Source of the DNA: Ochromonadaceae sp. CCMP2298
Lineage: Eukaryota; Sar; Synurophyceae; Ochromonadales; Ochromonadaceae
Length of the DNA: 13,625 nt
Direction of reading: 5' to 3'
Assembly: GCA_026770595.1 (NCBI GenBank)
Contig: MU634281.1
Location: forward strand, 1 to 13,625
In this document: one piece after another, positions 1 to 8,882 of the stretch
How the letters are laid out: every line of letters starts with the position of its first letter
Numbering within the stretch: the first letter of the stretch is position 1
Notes under the pieces: generated by a model
The model's input: only the letters and a program-made list of their open reading frames with translations
The model's database searches: none
Told to the model about the DNA's origin: nothing
Position numbers and translations under genes: made by a program

Positions 1-162
1 GAGGGGAGGTGAGGTGGGAGGTGGGAGTGAGGGGGAAACGACAGAGATGTGGTGGGGTGGTAGGTAGATGGCAAACGACAGATAAGAGATGACAGGTGAC
101 AGGTGACAGCAGGACAGGGGACAGGGGACAGGTGACAGGTGACAGGGGATAGGGGCACTCAC
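1..162 (-). repeat. Intron with acaggtg-type tandem repeats (ABCA-like gene, cut by window edge)
   Basis: This stretch lies beyond the donor GTGAGT of the last visible exon of the minus-strand gene, so it is read as the start of its next intron. Positions 80-150 hold imperfect tandem copies of a 7-8 base unit (acaggtg / acagggg); positions 1-60 are purine-rich. No coding sequence is seen. The acceptor and the following exon lie outside the window. Confidence 0.55.
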
Positions 163-3100
163 ACATCGCCAGCCCCAGCAGCCCCAGACACACCGCAGGC
201 ACCACCGGGTCTGTGTGCGTAAGCACCACAGAAAAGAACATATACCCCGGCAGGCAGCTCAGGAGCACCCACAACGCCCCGCAGCAGCACCACGCACACA
301 CGCTGTGCAGATCTCTCACGCCTGGGAGGGTCGACAGCACCCCCAGCTGGCCCTGGGCGCGCTCGCGGCTGCACGCGCCGGCGGTAATGGCTGCCGGCAG
401 GCTGTAGCAAGGCATAGGGAGTGGGGTTTTGATACACAGGGTAGATAGTGGGAATAAATACGTGTATAATTATTTATTCCCGCGTACATACGCAGTATAT
501 GCATAGAAATGGTTGATAAACACATACCTGTAGTATACAACAAGGCCTTGGTAAGGGTGGGGGGCGCAAATAGACACAGGGACGGAGAGGGTGACATGGG
601 AGAGGGAGAGGGAGACGAGGGTGAGATGGAGAGGGAGAGGGAGGAGAGGGTGAGATGGAGAGGGAGATGGAGAGGGTGAGAGGGAGAGGGAGAGGGAGAG
701 ATGGAGAGGGAGGGGGAGACAAGGGTGAGGAGACGAGGGTGACGGGGTGCGAGATGGGGAAGATCGAGACGGGTGTAGTTTAATGCTCATTAGGGTGGGT
801 TTAATACACAATACCCTATACTGCTACAGCATAGGTGGGTTTACCTATGCTTATGAGAGCCCCGTAGGCGTGCCAGAAGGCTGACTGGTAGTACTCGCGG
901 GTGGGGAAGGCTCTATGGTAGAGGGGGAAGTAGACTGAGGGGCGCGTGGTGCCGTCGGCAGCGGTGGCGTTAACCACGGCCTGGTATACCTGTATTAAGT
1001 ATAAGTATAAGTTAAGGTATAAGCATAGGTATAGGGATAAGTATTAGCATAAGTATAAGTAATAGTACAAATATGAATATAAAGTGTACAAGAATAAGTA
1101 TAGGTATATAAGCATAGGTATAGGTATAAGTATGAATATAGGTATAAGTATGAATATGAATATAAATATGAATATGAATATAAGTATGAATATAGGTATA
1201 AGTATAAGCATAAGTATAGTTACCTCCTCGGGCGTGGTGGCTAGGAACAGCGCCTGTGCGAGGGAGTAGGCTGCGGCTCCGGGCTGGGAGGTGTCCGTAC
1301 CGAATTAGATAAACCATAAAGTATAAAGAATAAAAATAAATAAATCAGTTAGCGCATGTTCGGGGGTGAAAAGACCAGATTTGGGTAGGGGACGATAAAA
1401 GAAATGATAAAAAGACACATAAAAAGACGTACTTTATGCAATTCTACGTACACCTACCTGCACCAGGCTTGCGGCGTTTGCGTCTGAGAAACTGTTCGAC
1501 CGAACCACCTGCCCCCCCAGGCCCAGAGAAGCCAGGAAGTTCTGCAATTCCATCTGAAGAGTCAGGAACCCCGAGGTGAAGTAGAGCAGCTGGCCGGCCT
1601 GCTGGCGTGTGGGCAGGTGCCTGCTCATCATGGGGGAGTACTCGAAGTTACGCGTGTCCGGCACAGCGCCTGGGCCGGCCCAATTAGATAGAAAGATTTA
1701 GAAAAAGAGGTAGCGTATAGAAAAGGTGAATAGACCAGTTTTGGGTAGGGGACGATAAAAGACATGATAAAGAGACAGATAAAAGGCGTCTTTTATGCAA
1801 TTTAACCTACCTGGGAGCATGCGCAGGGTGAAGGAGGGCAGGGGTAGCGGCAATCCAGTGGTGTTGGGGGGGGGGTTGAAGATATCGCAGTTCTGGGCAA
1901 AGAGGGACTCTATCCCGTGTGTGGTCATGTCCAGCAGTGCCCACACGTCTTGGCAGCAGTCCTCCAGGGCCGCCTAGTGGTAATGACATCAGTGTTATGA
2001 TGTAGTGTTATGATGTAGTGTTATGATGAAGTGTTATGATAAAGTGTTATTATGTATAGCGGTAGTGGCAGTGGTAGTATTGACCAGTGTTATTTAGTGG
2101 TGGTAATAGTATAGGCATTTGTAACGAAAGTAGTACCGCGGCAGAGGGGTACACTGTCACGTGAAGCTTGGCGAACACCGCACTGCTGCTGCGCATATAC
2201 GCGATCCATTCCCGGGTCCAGCAAGAGTCAGGAGAGAGCAGCAGGCGGTTATTCCTGACATTCAGAAAGTTCCCGAACTTCTCCTGAGAGGTCGTAGACC
2301 GAATGAGATAAACCATAAAGTATAAAGTTTAAAAAAAACAGTTAGCGTATGTTCGAGGTGAAAAGACCAGATTTGGTACCAGGGGGGGATAAAAATACGT
2401 CTTTTATGTAATTCTACAACACCTACACCTACCTGGTAGCCAGGAGCACCCAGGATCTGCCCCCGCGCCTCGGGGCCGAGATTTTTGTTGACGAGGTCTG
2501 ATAGAGTGAAGTCGTCAGAGAATCATATAATGTGTGTATAATATGTATATATTATACTAATCCTACCGGTACTACTCTATGTGTATAATATGTGTATAAT
2601 ATGTGTATAATATGTGTATAGTATGTGTATAATATGTGTATAATATGTGTATAATATGTATATAATACTAACCACTACTCTATAATATGTGTATAATATG
2701 TATGTAATATGTACTATCCACCCTCATATCATATAATATGTATATATAATACTAACTATATACTCTATAATGTATAATATGTATATAATATGTATTTACC
2801 CTATCCCCTACCTGCTAGGTGCACGACGTCGTCATCAGTATCAAATAATTCATATACTATATACTAATACCTATACTAATACCTATACTTTTACGTCGTC
2901 ACTAGTATCATATAATATATATACTATATACTTATACTAATACCTATACTAATACCTATATCTATACTCTATAATATCACCTGCTAGGTGCACGAAGTCG
3001 TCCAGGCCCAGGAGGGGCAGGCCGTTCATGAGCACGCTGGAGAGCAGAGCTGTAGGGGGAGTACACATAAATAAGGGGGGTTTAATACACATATCGTAGG

Positions 3101-3788
3101 GGGTTAATACACATATCAAATAAAGGGGTTTAATACACATGTGCTAAACAAGGGGCTTTTAAAGACATATACTGTATAAACAAGGGGGTTTAATACACAT
3201 GTACCGTACAAACAAGGGGTTTATACCTGTGAAACGGGGGGTTTAAACACATATCGTACCTGTGAAGCGCATGGCCTCGCTGGGGTCTGCCAGCACACCC
3301 GTGCCCAGCGAGTTGAACAGCACGTCCGTGGGGGTGAGGCCCTTGGAGGCACTGTCGGCCACGGTGTCGTCGGGTCGGCACTGCAGGGTGCGCTTCACGC
3401 CCACGCTCACGGCCACGCCCTTGTCGGTGTGTGCCTTGCTGTTGCTTTTGCTCTTGCTCTTGCTCTTACCCTTGCTCCTGCTACTGCCCTCGCTGTTGCC
3501 CTTGTCCTTGCCCTTGTCCTTAACCACGCCCTTGGTCTTGTCCACGCTCACAACCTGGAAGGGGTCTGCGTCCTCAGCGGGCATGCACGTCATGTGGAAG
3601 GCCAGCTTGTCGTATCTCTCCGAGGTCAGGAAGTGCATCTGCCGGTCCTCGCTCAGGTACTGCATGCCGAACAGCGTGCCGAAGATCATCATTGAGCTCA
3701 GCAGCGCCAAGGTGCGGTTGGACCGCTTCCGCGCGATCACCCTGACGCACTTGCGGGTCAGGAGGACGATGATTCGGAGCTGGTCCAT
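163..3788 (-). CDS. Large membrane protein, N-terminal part, probably an ABCA-like (ABC-2 type) transporter half; 3' end beyond window
   Basis: Nine exons with consistent reading phase, minus strand: 3788-3260, 3049-2981, 2497-2433, 2283-2161, 1973-1811, 1669-1458, 1283-1224, 989-845, 390-163. They give 531 residues from ATG at 3788, then a phase-1 donor. The exon ending at 2161 uses a weak GTGACA donor and is the least certain junction. Seen: a basic N-terminus, one membrane segment (about 26-45), a Lys/Ser-rich tract (about 83-123), a roughly 400-residue hydrophilic region with NTT and NAT glycosylation sites, then membrane segments near 447-462, 486-512 and 516-531. The second and third are separated by a charged loop (RERAQGQLGVLSTLPGVRDLH). 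A large loop after TM1, then clustered helices with an 'E-R-x-x-x-L-x-x-L-P-G' linker, is the ABCA/ABC-2 layout. No ATP-binding domain is visible, as it would lie downstream. Gene structure is well supported; the family is an inference. Three of eight internal introns are introners. Confidence 0.6.
391..844 (-). other. Intron 8 of the ABCA-like gene, with polypurine/polypyrimidine repeats
   Basis: A 454-base intron between exon ends 845 and 390. The plus strand at about 590-740 is an almost pure gagaggg / gagatgg tandem array (a pyrimidine tract in the transcript). Near the donor there is a 9-base inverted repeat enclosing the splice site (828-851). The acceptor chosen is cctgccggcag before 390, because the nearer ctacag at 402-407 would break the reading frame. 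No gene is seen inside. Confidence 0.6.
990..1223 (-). repeat. Intron 7 filled with (ggtataagtatgaata)-like tandem repeats
   Basis: Between the donor GTAACT at 1223 and the acceptor ttaatacag ending at 990, almost the whole intron is an AT-rich array of six-base units such as tataag, tatagg and tatgaa. Open frames here are artefacts of the repeat. Confidence 0.7.
1284..1457 (-). mobile_element. Introner copy 1 (intron 6 of the ABCA-like gene, 174 bases)
   Basis: On the minus strand it runs GTAGGTGTACG...CTCCCAG between codons for Gln and Pro (phase 0). It shares ordered blocks with the introns at 2284-2432, 1670-1810 and 10578-10760: a TAGAATT then CATAAAGTACGTCTTTTTAT, tcttttatcgtcccctaccc, CCAAATCTGGTCTTTTCACC, GCGCTAACTG (branch-point-like, 1346-1354), and CTTTATGGTTTATCTAATTC close to the acceptor. 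Both flanking exon and intron ends read CAG. It carries no open reading frame of note, so it would be a non-autonomous element. Confidence 0.88.
1670..1810 (-). mobile_element. Introner copy 2 (intron 5 of the ABCA-like gene, 141 bases)
   Basis: The minus strand begins GTAGGTTAAATTGCATAAAAG and contains CTGTCTCTTTATCATG, TCTTTTATCGTCCCCTACCC (identical in copy 1) and an AAACTGGTCT block. The branch-point-like motif is degenerate (ACGCTACCTC). The 3' end is the most divergent of the four, finishing TATCTAATTGGGCCGGCCCAG. It interrupts a Gly codon (phase 1). The exon before it ends CTCCCAG and the intron ends GGCCCAG. Confidence 0.87.
1991..2050 (+). repeat. 13-base tandem repeat agtgttatgatgt, about 4.6 copies
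   Basis: Copies start at 1991, 2004, 2017 and 2030, with a partial fifth at 2043. The first two are identical; the others differ by one or two bases. It lies in intron 4 (1974-2160) of the ABCA-like gene, near the acceptor. Confidence 0.85.
2284..2432 (-). mobile_element. Introner copy 3 (intron 3 of the ABCA-like gene, 149 bases)
   Basis: The minus strand begins GTAGGTGTAGGTGTTGTAGA and then CATAAAAGACGTATTTTTAT, CCAAATCTGGTCTTTTCACC, ACATACGCTAACTG (branch-point-like, 2339-2347), a T-run, CTTTATACTTTATGG, TTTATCTCATTCGGTCTACG and ACCTCTCAG. The last 35 bases are very close to those of copy 1 and of the plus-strand copy at 10578-10760. It sits between Gln (CAG) and Glu (GAG) codons, phase 0. 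Confidence 0.9.
2498..2980 (-). repeat. Intron 2 of the ABCA-like gene: AT-rich tandem arrays
   Basis: Positions 2525-2800 are arrays of gtgtataatat-like units. Positions 2834-2975 hold two diverged copies of a roughly 70-base unit (gtcgtca...agtatcaaataa, then catatactatata...ctaatacctatac), each beginning with a piece of exon-like gtcgtc sequence. A copy of the upstream exon end with a second donor is at 2810-2833. No coding content is seen. Confidence 0.7.
2810..2833 (-). repeat. Intronic copy of the exon 2 end, including a second 5' splice site
   Basis: Plus-strand 2810-2833 matches 2979-3002, which is the exon 2 end plus its GT, at 23 of 24 bases with no gaps. On the minus strand both read GACGAC(T/G)TCGTGCACC followed by TAGCAG|GT. 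The copy has its own donor GTAGGG, arguably stronger than the GTGATA used by the exon. Using it would add 169 bases, which breaks the reading frame. Confidence 0.8.
3055..3256 (-). repeat. Intron 1 of the ABCA-like gene: gggtttaatacacat tandem copies
   Basis: The plus strand contains five to six imperfect copies of a unit of about 20-35 bases built on ggggtttaatacacat, near 3070, 3100, 3126, 3186, 3216 and 3238. The last unit shares tacctgtgaa (3224-3233) with the exon 1 end (3257-3266), so the array overlaps the splice junction. Confidence 0.7.
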
Positions 3789-4274
3789 CGTCGTGCAGCT
3801 GGCTGGTCAAGGGAGGCGGCTGTGATCGTGTGCGTTGCAGCGAGGCATGCCCAGCGAACGGGCCTCTGCGGGGAAGACGTGGCGCACCCACAGCCGAATG
3901 CGTGCAGCCTTCTATGTTGAATCTTGCCCCACGTTGCCCACGACCTTGCACGATCGTTTGTTCCTGTCATTGGTGAGGATCTCAGGTCCCCTGGGAACAA
4001 AGGAAAAAACTCTATTCCCAAGGGACCTCTGTAACTTAGTCCCGATTTTTGAAATTCAGGAAAAGGGGACGATCTGAGGAGAGAAGGTTTCGAACACCCA
4101 CCCCCTCCAAGCTCACTCATTTCAAAGTGCTGTCAGTGCCCCCACAGTGCCCACTTCCGCGCCGGAGTTGAGCTAATCCTTCGCCCTGCGACCCCCCTGC
4201 GCCTGGCATTCCAACGGAGAAACCCCAGGGCTGCTCTCCGCATCGCAGATTGATCTCTCCTGGAGTGCGCAACT
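3789..4274. promoter_or_regulatory. Divergent intergenic region (ABCA-like gene / UBC7-type E2)
   Basis: A 486-base spacer separates two start codons on opposite strands and must hold both promoters. No convincing TATA box is seen next to either start. The most notable element is the inverted repeat at 3984-4028. Frames crossing this region show no recognisable protein. Confidence 0.5.
3984..4028. repeat. Inverted repeat, 14-base arms, 17-base loop
   Basis: Left arm 3984-3997 (aggtcccctgggaa) and right arm 4015-4028 (ttcccaagggacct) are reverse complements except at one position (13 of 14). The loop is A-rich. It lies midway between the two divergent start codons, so it could be a paired factor-binding site or a small fold-back relic. 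Confidence 0.75.
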
Positions 4275-5163
4275 ATGTCCAGCAGCTACGGAGCAGAACT
4301 GCTCAGGAGGCAGTACATGGGTAAGCGCTGACTTCGCATCCTCCTCACTGGCCTCGCTCACCCCCTCACCCCCCCTTCCCGCAGAGCTGGCCCGCAATCC
4401 TCCTGATGGAGTGTCCGTGGGCCTGGGCGAGGAGGAGGACATTTTCAAGTGGGATTTGATGATAATAGGGCCCCCAGACACCCTGTACGAGGGCGGCTTC
4501 TTCAATTGCAAGCTGGAGTTCCCCTTGGACTTCCCCAACGCCCCTCCCACGATGACCTTCAAGACAACCATTTGGCACCCCAACGGTACGGGGTACACCC
4601 CTCACATGTCTCATACATACCTCTTATTTTCTATACACCTAACCCCCCCACTCAGTTTATGAGGACGGCAGAGTTTGTATCTCGATCCTGCACGCGCCTG
4701 GAGTGGACCAATACAACGAACACGTGAGTACGGCAGCTAAGCTATGCCCTGTGCCCGACTCCCTATGCCCTACCCCATATGCTCTGTGCCCTGTGCTCTG
4801 TGCCTTGTTCTCTGTGCTCTGAGCTCTCTCCCCATCCCATCCCGACTGCCTCTACCCGCCTTGCGCTGTGTCTGTAACACCCGCCATCCCTACCCTCTGC
4901 TCTCTGCCCTCCTGTCTGCTCGTCTAACCCCTGCCCCTACCCCCCTCTGTACCCGTCCTCACCGCCCAAAGGAATCCGCCACTGAGCGGTGGCGCCCCAT
5001 CCTCGGCGTGGAGTCCATCATCGTGTCCGTTATCTCCATGCTCAGCGACCCTAACGACGAGTCCCCGGCCAATATCGATGCCGCCGTCATGTGGCGTAAC
5101 GACAAACCCGCTTTCAAAAAGAAGGTGCGCGAGGTGGTGCGGAGGTCTCAGGACGATTGTTAG
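4275..5163 (+). CDS. Ubiquitin-conjugating enzyme E2, UBC7/UBE2G type
   Basis: Four exons: 4275-4320, 4385-4585, 4656-4723, 4972-5163, all with GT-AG introns and consistent phase, giving 168 residues. That is the usual length for UBE2G (about 165-170). The E2 fold is complete: FKWDLMIIGPPDTLYEGGFF, the TIWHPNVY HPN motif, active-site Cys90 in GRVCISILH, then HAPGVDQYNEHESATERWRP. The roughly 13-residue acidic insertion after the cysteine is the hallmark of the UBC7/UBE2G and CDC34 group. VESIIVSVISMLSDPNDESPANIDAA is the conserved helix region. Members of this clade transfer ubiquitin in ER-associated degradation; that role is inferred from family. No C-terminal membrane anchor is present, so it would act in the cytosol. 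Intron 3 (4724-4971) is a pyrimidine-rich tangle of ctctgtgccctg-like repeats. The start at 4275 gives the expected N-terminus. Confidence 0.96.
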
Positions 5164-5769
5164 ACTTGATGGGTGATGGGAGCTGTGCGAGATGCGTGAT
5201 ACGAGGTATGGCATACGGACGTATACATCGTCATATGGCCCACATACCACTAGGCTCTGGGCGCTATGTATTAGCAATCGCATATGGATATGTACACAGG
5301 GGGCTTTGAACAAGCTAGGAGGGCCACTTAAATTCACTTCTACATAAGAATTCTCACGGACCCACGTCTTGTTCTTTTCTGGGGTACTACTTGCACCTAT
5401 AAAGCTGAGTGCTGGGTGATGGGTGCTGGGTGATGGGTGCTGGGTAATGGGTGCAGGGGCTGCGTGGTGGGTGGTAGGTTATGGGAGGGGTATACAATCC
5501 TTTCGAATTTTCTTACAGATGTGCAAGAAAATCTAAATAATCTAGCGGAGGTGCGCTGATACTGTGTACTGTGTACTGTGTACTATCAACTGAGTTTCAC
5601 CAGGAATTAATCTTCTGGTCCGGGCGCGGTTCTCTTCTCCGCTCTCCTCAGCTTAACGTACTGCCATACTGCTGTACTGTCGTACCGTCATACTGCCGTA
5701 CGTACTGTCCTGTTGTACAAAGCTATACACATCCCGATGATTCAGCTTGTCGAGATTCCCCCCCAGCTG
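5164..5769. other. Convergent intergenic region with short tandem repeats
   Basis: This lies between the stop codons of the E2 (plus) and apyrase (minus) genes. It holds a 14-base repeat gtgctgggtgatgg at 5409-5450 (three copies, the third with one change, plus a partial), tactgtg x3 at 5560-5580, and a looser tactgccg/tactgtcg array at 5660-5712. No gene, RNA gene or clear AATAAA signal is seen. Confidence 0.6.
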
Positions 5770-7833
5770 CTAGTTGCTGTCGTACTTGCTGGTGTGCTTG
5801 AGGATGGGCTTGTACTCAGCCGCAGAACCCGTAGACCCTCTAATGGGGGTAGTGCGAGCTATGCCTTGGTACTTGTCCCGGCTGTCCCCTACAGGTATAC
5901 TGACCATTCCCCCCATAGCCAGCCCTGTACTCTCCTCGGACTGGTAGGAGTGGAGGGCGTGCGCATGCGTGTGCAGAGGGGGCGCCTGGTAGTGCCTGTG
6001 GGGTCCGCTTATGCCCGCACCCCCTGCACCCCCTGCACCAGTGCCTGTGCCATTGGTGTAGGTGCCATTTGTGCTCGGGCGTACCAGCTGATCCACCCCC
6101 TGTATCAACGCCCGCACCTGCTTGGCCTCCCCCCTCTCCCCGCACAGCGCGTACACCGCCCCCCCCAATACGAAGCCCACCACCAGCGCCAGCAGCACCA
6201 TCAATCCCGGGTAGGTCTGCAGCAGGGTGCGCTTCATTTCCCAGGGCAGCTCGTTGATCTCGTACAGGATCGCGCCCAGCGCCCAGCCCATCCGATTGCC
6301 GTGCACCTGCTCCATCACCGTCAGGGTCTGCGCGTCCTGGAACTTGTACCCGTCCTTCAGCAGCACCAGGATGTAACTGCCCATGAAGCAGAAGTAGGGC
6401 AGGGACTCGGCCGAGCCCAGATCGCGCAGCGAATTCGTCGCCGAGTAGAACAGAATATCGTCAAAGTTCATCTGGCAGATGGCGGACGTGCGCTGCCTCA
6501 GCATCTCCAAGGTCGCCGTCGGGGGCAGCTGCAGGAAGTTCCAGGGCAGGACCATGCTCGACGTACCGATGAAACGGCCGTGCTCGCCGCCGGGCAGGGG
6601 GGGCTGGTACTGTCCGGCGATGGAGCAGTCGCCGTGGTACACGTTGTCGCAGAAGCTGTTCAGCTTTAGGCGCATTAGGGGCCGCAATAGGGCCATACAG
6701 TTCTCCAACTGGTCGGCCTGGGGGAGCTCTGGCCCGGCCACCTCCGCCACGAGGGTGTCATTTAGAGTACTCGTGACGCGCTCGCTGTAGCCCGAGTGCG
6801 GGCAGGAGTGTTAGGATTAGTGTTAAGATTAGTGTTAGGGTGAGTGTTGGGGTTGTATATGGGTTAGTATTAGGATTTTAGGGTGTACAATGTATAGTCT
6901 AACCTATAGCCCGAGTGTAGGCAGGAGTTAGGGATGTGGGGCAGATGCCACCCCCTCGACCCTTTGGCGAAGAAACCGTCAACCATGCTGGACATGTGTC
7001 TAATGCGGGCCGAGTTTATGCCGAACTGTAGGTGCGACTTTGTGTACACGTTCCACTGGGTTTTATTGAACAGTATAGGGAGGGTTATATTGTCATCTCA
7101 GTACAGGTGTGGGGGGTTATTAAGGTACCTGCTTCTGACTGCCCAGCTGGAACTTGTACAGTCCTTCTAGAATATCCTGTGTGGGGATGTAGTAGGCGAT
7201 CTGCGTAGAGGCGCCGCCCAGGTCCACCGTGCCGTAGGTGTCGTTAACGTTTGAGACGATGCCGGTGCCGTGGGAGGCGGGTAGCAGCGTCCCCATCAGG
7301 AAGTTGGTCGCCGCCCAGGAGAAGATGGCCTCCTCCTCGCCCGATATTATGCGCGCAAAGTTTTGCTTGAAGAAGAAGGGGTTGTTTTCCTTGTCTGAGA
7401 GCAATTCGCGCACCTTGGCGATCACTAGGTCCCGCTTGGACTGCTCTACCTCCCTCAGACCGCCCGTGGCGTAGAAGTATATAGGGAAGTCTGCGTACTG
7501 TCCCTTGAAGTCGATGAGAGTGCGCTTAGCGAAGTCAATCAGAGGCGATAGGTGGTCCGCGATCCCGTCCAGATCGTCAGTAAACATGTCGATCCCCGGT
7601 ATGGTCCGCGAGGTCCACTGCTCGTTGCCCTCGGGGTAGGAGAGGGGCGGGGGCACGGTGGAGAAGCGGCGGGGCTGCCAGGTGTATACGTGCATGCGGC
7701 TGCCCCCGCTGCCTGCGTCGATTACCATGCCCTTCGTCGCCGAGGGCTTGACTTCACGACCATCGTAGGCAATGGACGCTTGCGCGAATAGTGCTAGCGC
7801 TGCCAGCACCAGTAAGATCACAGATATGTGCAT
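5770..7833 (-). CDS. GDA1/CD39 family nucleoside phosphatase (apyrase), membrane-anchored
   Basis: Three exons, minus strand: 7833-7129, 7055-6904, 6784-5770, giving 623 residues with consistent phase. The N-terminus is a clear signal peptide or signal anchor (about 1-22). Apyrase conserved regions are visible: ACR1 VIDAGSGGSR (37-46), ACR2 YATGGLR (121-127), ACR3 ISGEEEAIFSW (163-173, with the catalytic-base glutamate cluster) and ACR4 GTVDLGGASTQI (201-212). Family-typical C-terminal features include WALGAILYEI (about 453-462). A transmembrane helix follows at about 480-500, then a cytoplasmic tail of about 120 residues rich in Gly, His and Thr. ACR5 is not obvious. The family hydrolyses nucleoside tri- and diphosphates in the Golgi/ER lumen or outside the cell. 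The signal peptide plus C-terminal anchor fits a lumenal or extracellular catalytic domain. Intron 2 is bounded by duplicated exon sequence. Confidence 0.95.
6785..6926 (-). repeat. Direct repeat of 23 bases bounding apyrase intron 2
   Basis: Plus-strand 6904-6926 (the exon 2 end) and 6785-6807 (the intron end) match at 20 of 23 bases without gaps. On the minus strand both finish CACTCGGGCTA(T/C)AG exactly at a junction: the first before the donor GTTAGA, the second as the acceptor before CGAGCG. The offset of 119 equals the intron length. Between them lies a cctaacactaatc-like tandem array. Confidence 0.9.
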
Positions 7834-8190
7834 GATTGACTTATTCCTAGGATCACGAGCACTTCCTCCGTAGCACTTCCTGCCCTTCCAGTCACAGCTG
7901 CCAGCACCGACAGAGCCAACCCACGTCCCTCAGAAGAGAGCAACGTAGGGCACACAATGGTTCGCAGCGCTGTTAGGGAGCTGTTAAGTGTCGTGGGAAT
8001 CTGACGCCAAAATGCAAGACTGATGGATGAATGGAGCAAACGAATCTTAGTCGAAAATATCCTCATAAAGGCTCTATTTTAGTAAATTAGTATACACTAT
8101 ATGTCAATTGTATTGAAACATTTCAAAAAAAGGATCGCCAGTTTTTGCTGCGGAGGCCGTTTCTCCACGAAAAGAGCAGGGGAGGGAAAA

Positions 8191-8244
8191 CCGTGCTTTG
8201 CTTTGGGATGATGCAAACCGTGCTTTGCTTTGGGATGATGCAAG
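8191..8244 (+). repeat. 27-base tandem duplication, two copies
   Basis: Copies at 8191-8217 and 8218-8244 begin ccgtgctttgctttgggatg and differ only at the last base. The near identity implies a recent duplication or strong maintenance. Confidence 0.9.
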
Positions 8245-8882
8245 CCAGCTGCCAGGCCAGTGGACGATATTATCGAGTTCACAACGCTATTATGAAGACC
8301 CCAACGCGCACGTGGCCTGCATGGTGTAAATATTTGGGGTACTAGTGAGCGTGCTAGTGTACACTACCGGTACTAGTACATACTAGTAGTGTTTATGCAC
8401 TGTTTATGCCCTATGCCCTATGCAAATGCCTTATGCTGTAGACATATCAGTCCGCAAACACTGTGAAAAAGATGCACCCCATCGTCAAGAAAAAATCTGC
8501 GCAATATATGTTCATTTTGCAGTATACGACGCATATTAGCGCACGATTTCCTAGCTTTTCCTTTCCCAAATCCCAAATAGTTTTTGCGGGTTTTGAGAGA
8601 GTCTTCGTATACCGTGGGGTGATGGGTTTTGGGCATGCTAACTAACAGCGATTGCGGACTTATATGAGGTTCTCTTTCTTAAGAGGACATGTACGATAGG
8701 GATTCCGTGGACCTTTCCTTTCCTAGTGGGTTATCTGCCTGTCTACAATGAAGCACAAAAAGCTTTTCGTTCGAAATTGGCACAAAACACGTACAAATAT
8801 GCCTACAAGGCGCCAGATTTTTACAGGAAAAAAGCGGAATTTCTTACGATATTCTGTGCGGAAATTCCGTATTATTTTTTGG

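Noticed and set aside
402-407. ctacag acceptor for the last visible exon of the ABCA-like gene
   Set aside because: It puts the exon into a frame that stops early; the acceptor 11 bases downstream (ending at 391) keeps a continuous membrane-protein frame.
2525-2800. Regular repeats as a CRISPR-like array
   Set aside because: Units are short, AT-only and contiguous without unique spacers, inside a spliced intron of a eukaryotic gene.
3055-3256. GGGTTTA units as interstitial telomere repeats
   Set aside because: GGGTTTA occurs once per longer unit (GGGTTTAATACACAT) and never as uninterrupted (TTTAGGG)n.
3262-3825. 187-codon plus-strand frame with poly-leucine
   Set aside because: It is the antisense of the Lys/Ser-rich tract in exon 1 of the ABCA-like gene; the leucine run is an artefact of (KS)n read backwards.
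3758-4120. Minus-strand frames across the divergent spacer
   Set aside because: They run through the inverted repeat and the start of exon 1 in other frames; no family resemblance and no splice context.
5713-6669. 318-codon plus-strand open frame opposite the apyrase
   Set aside because: It is antisense to a recognised exon with conserved apyrase sequence; the translation is His/Gln/Arg-rich with no family resemblance.
8859-8869. Palindrome cggaaattccg as a heat-shock element
   Set aside because: The GAA and TTC are separated by one base rather than the two required, and no third pentamer is seen.
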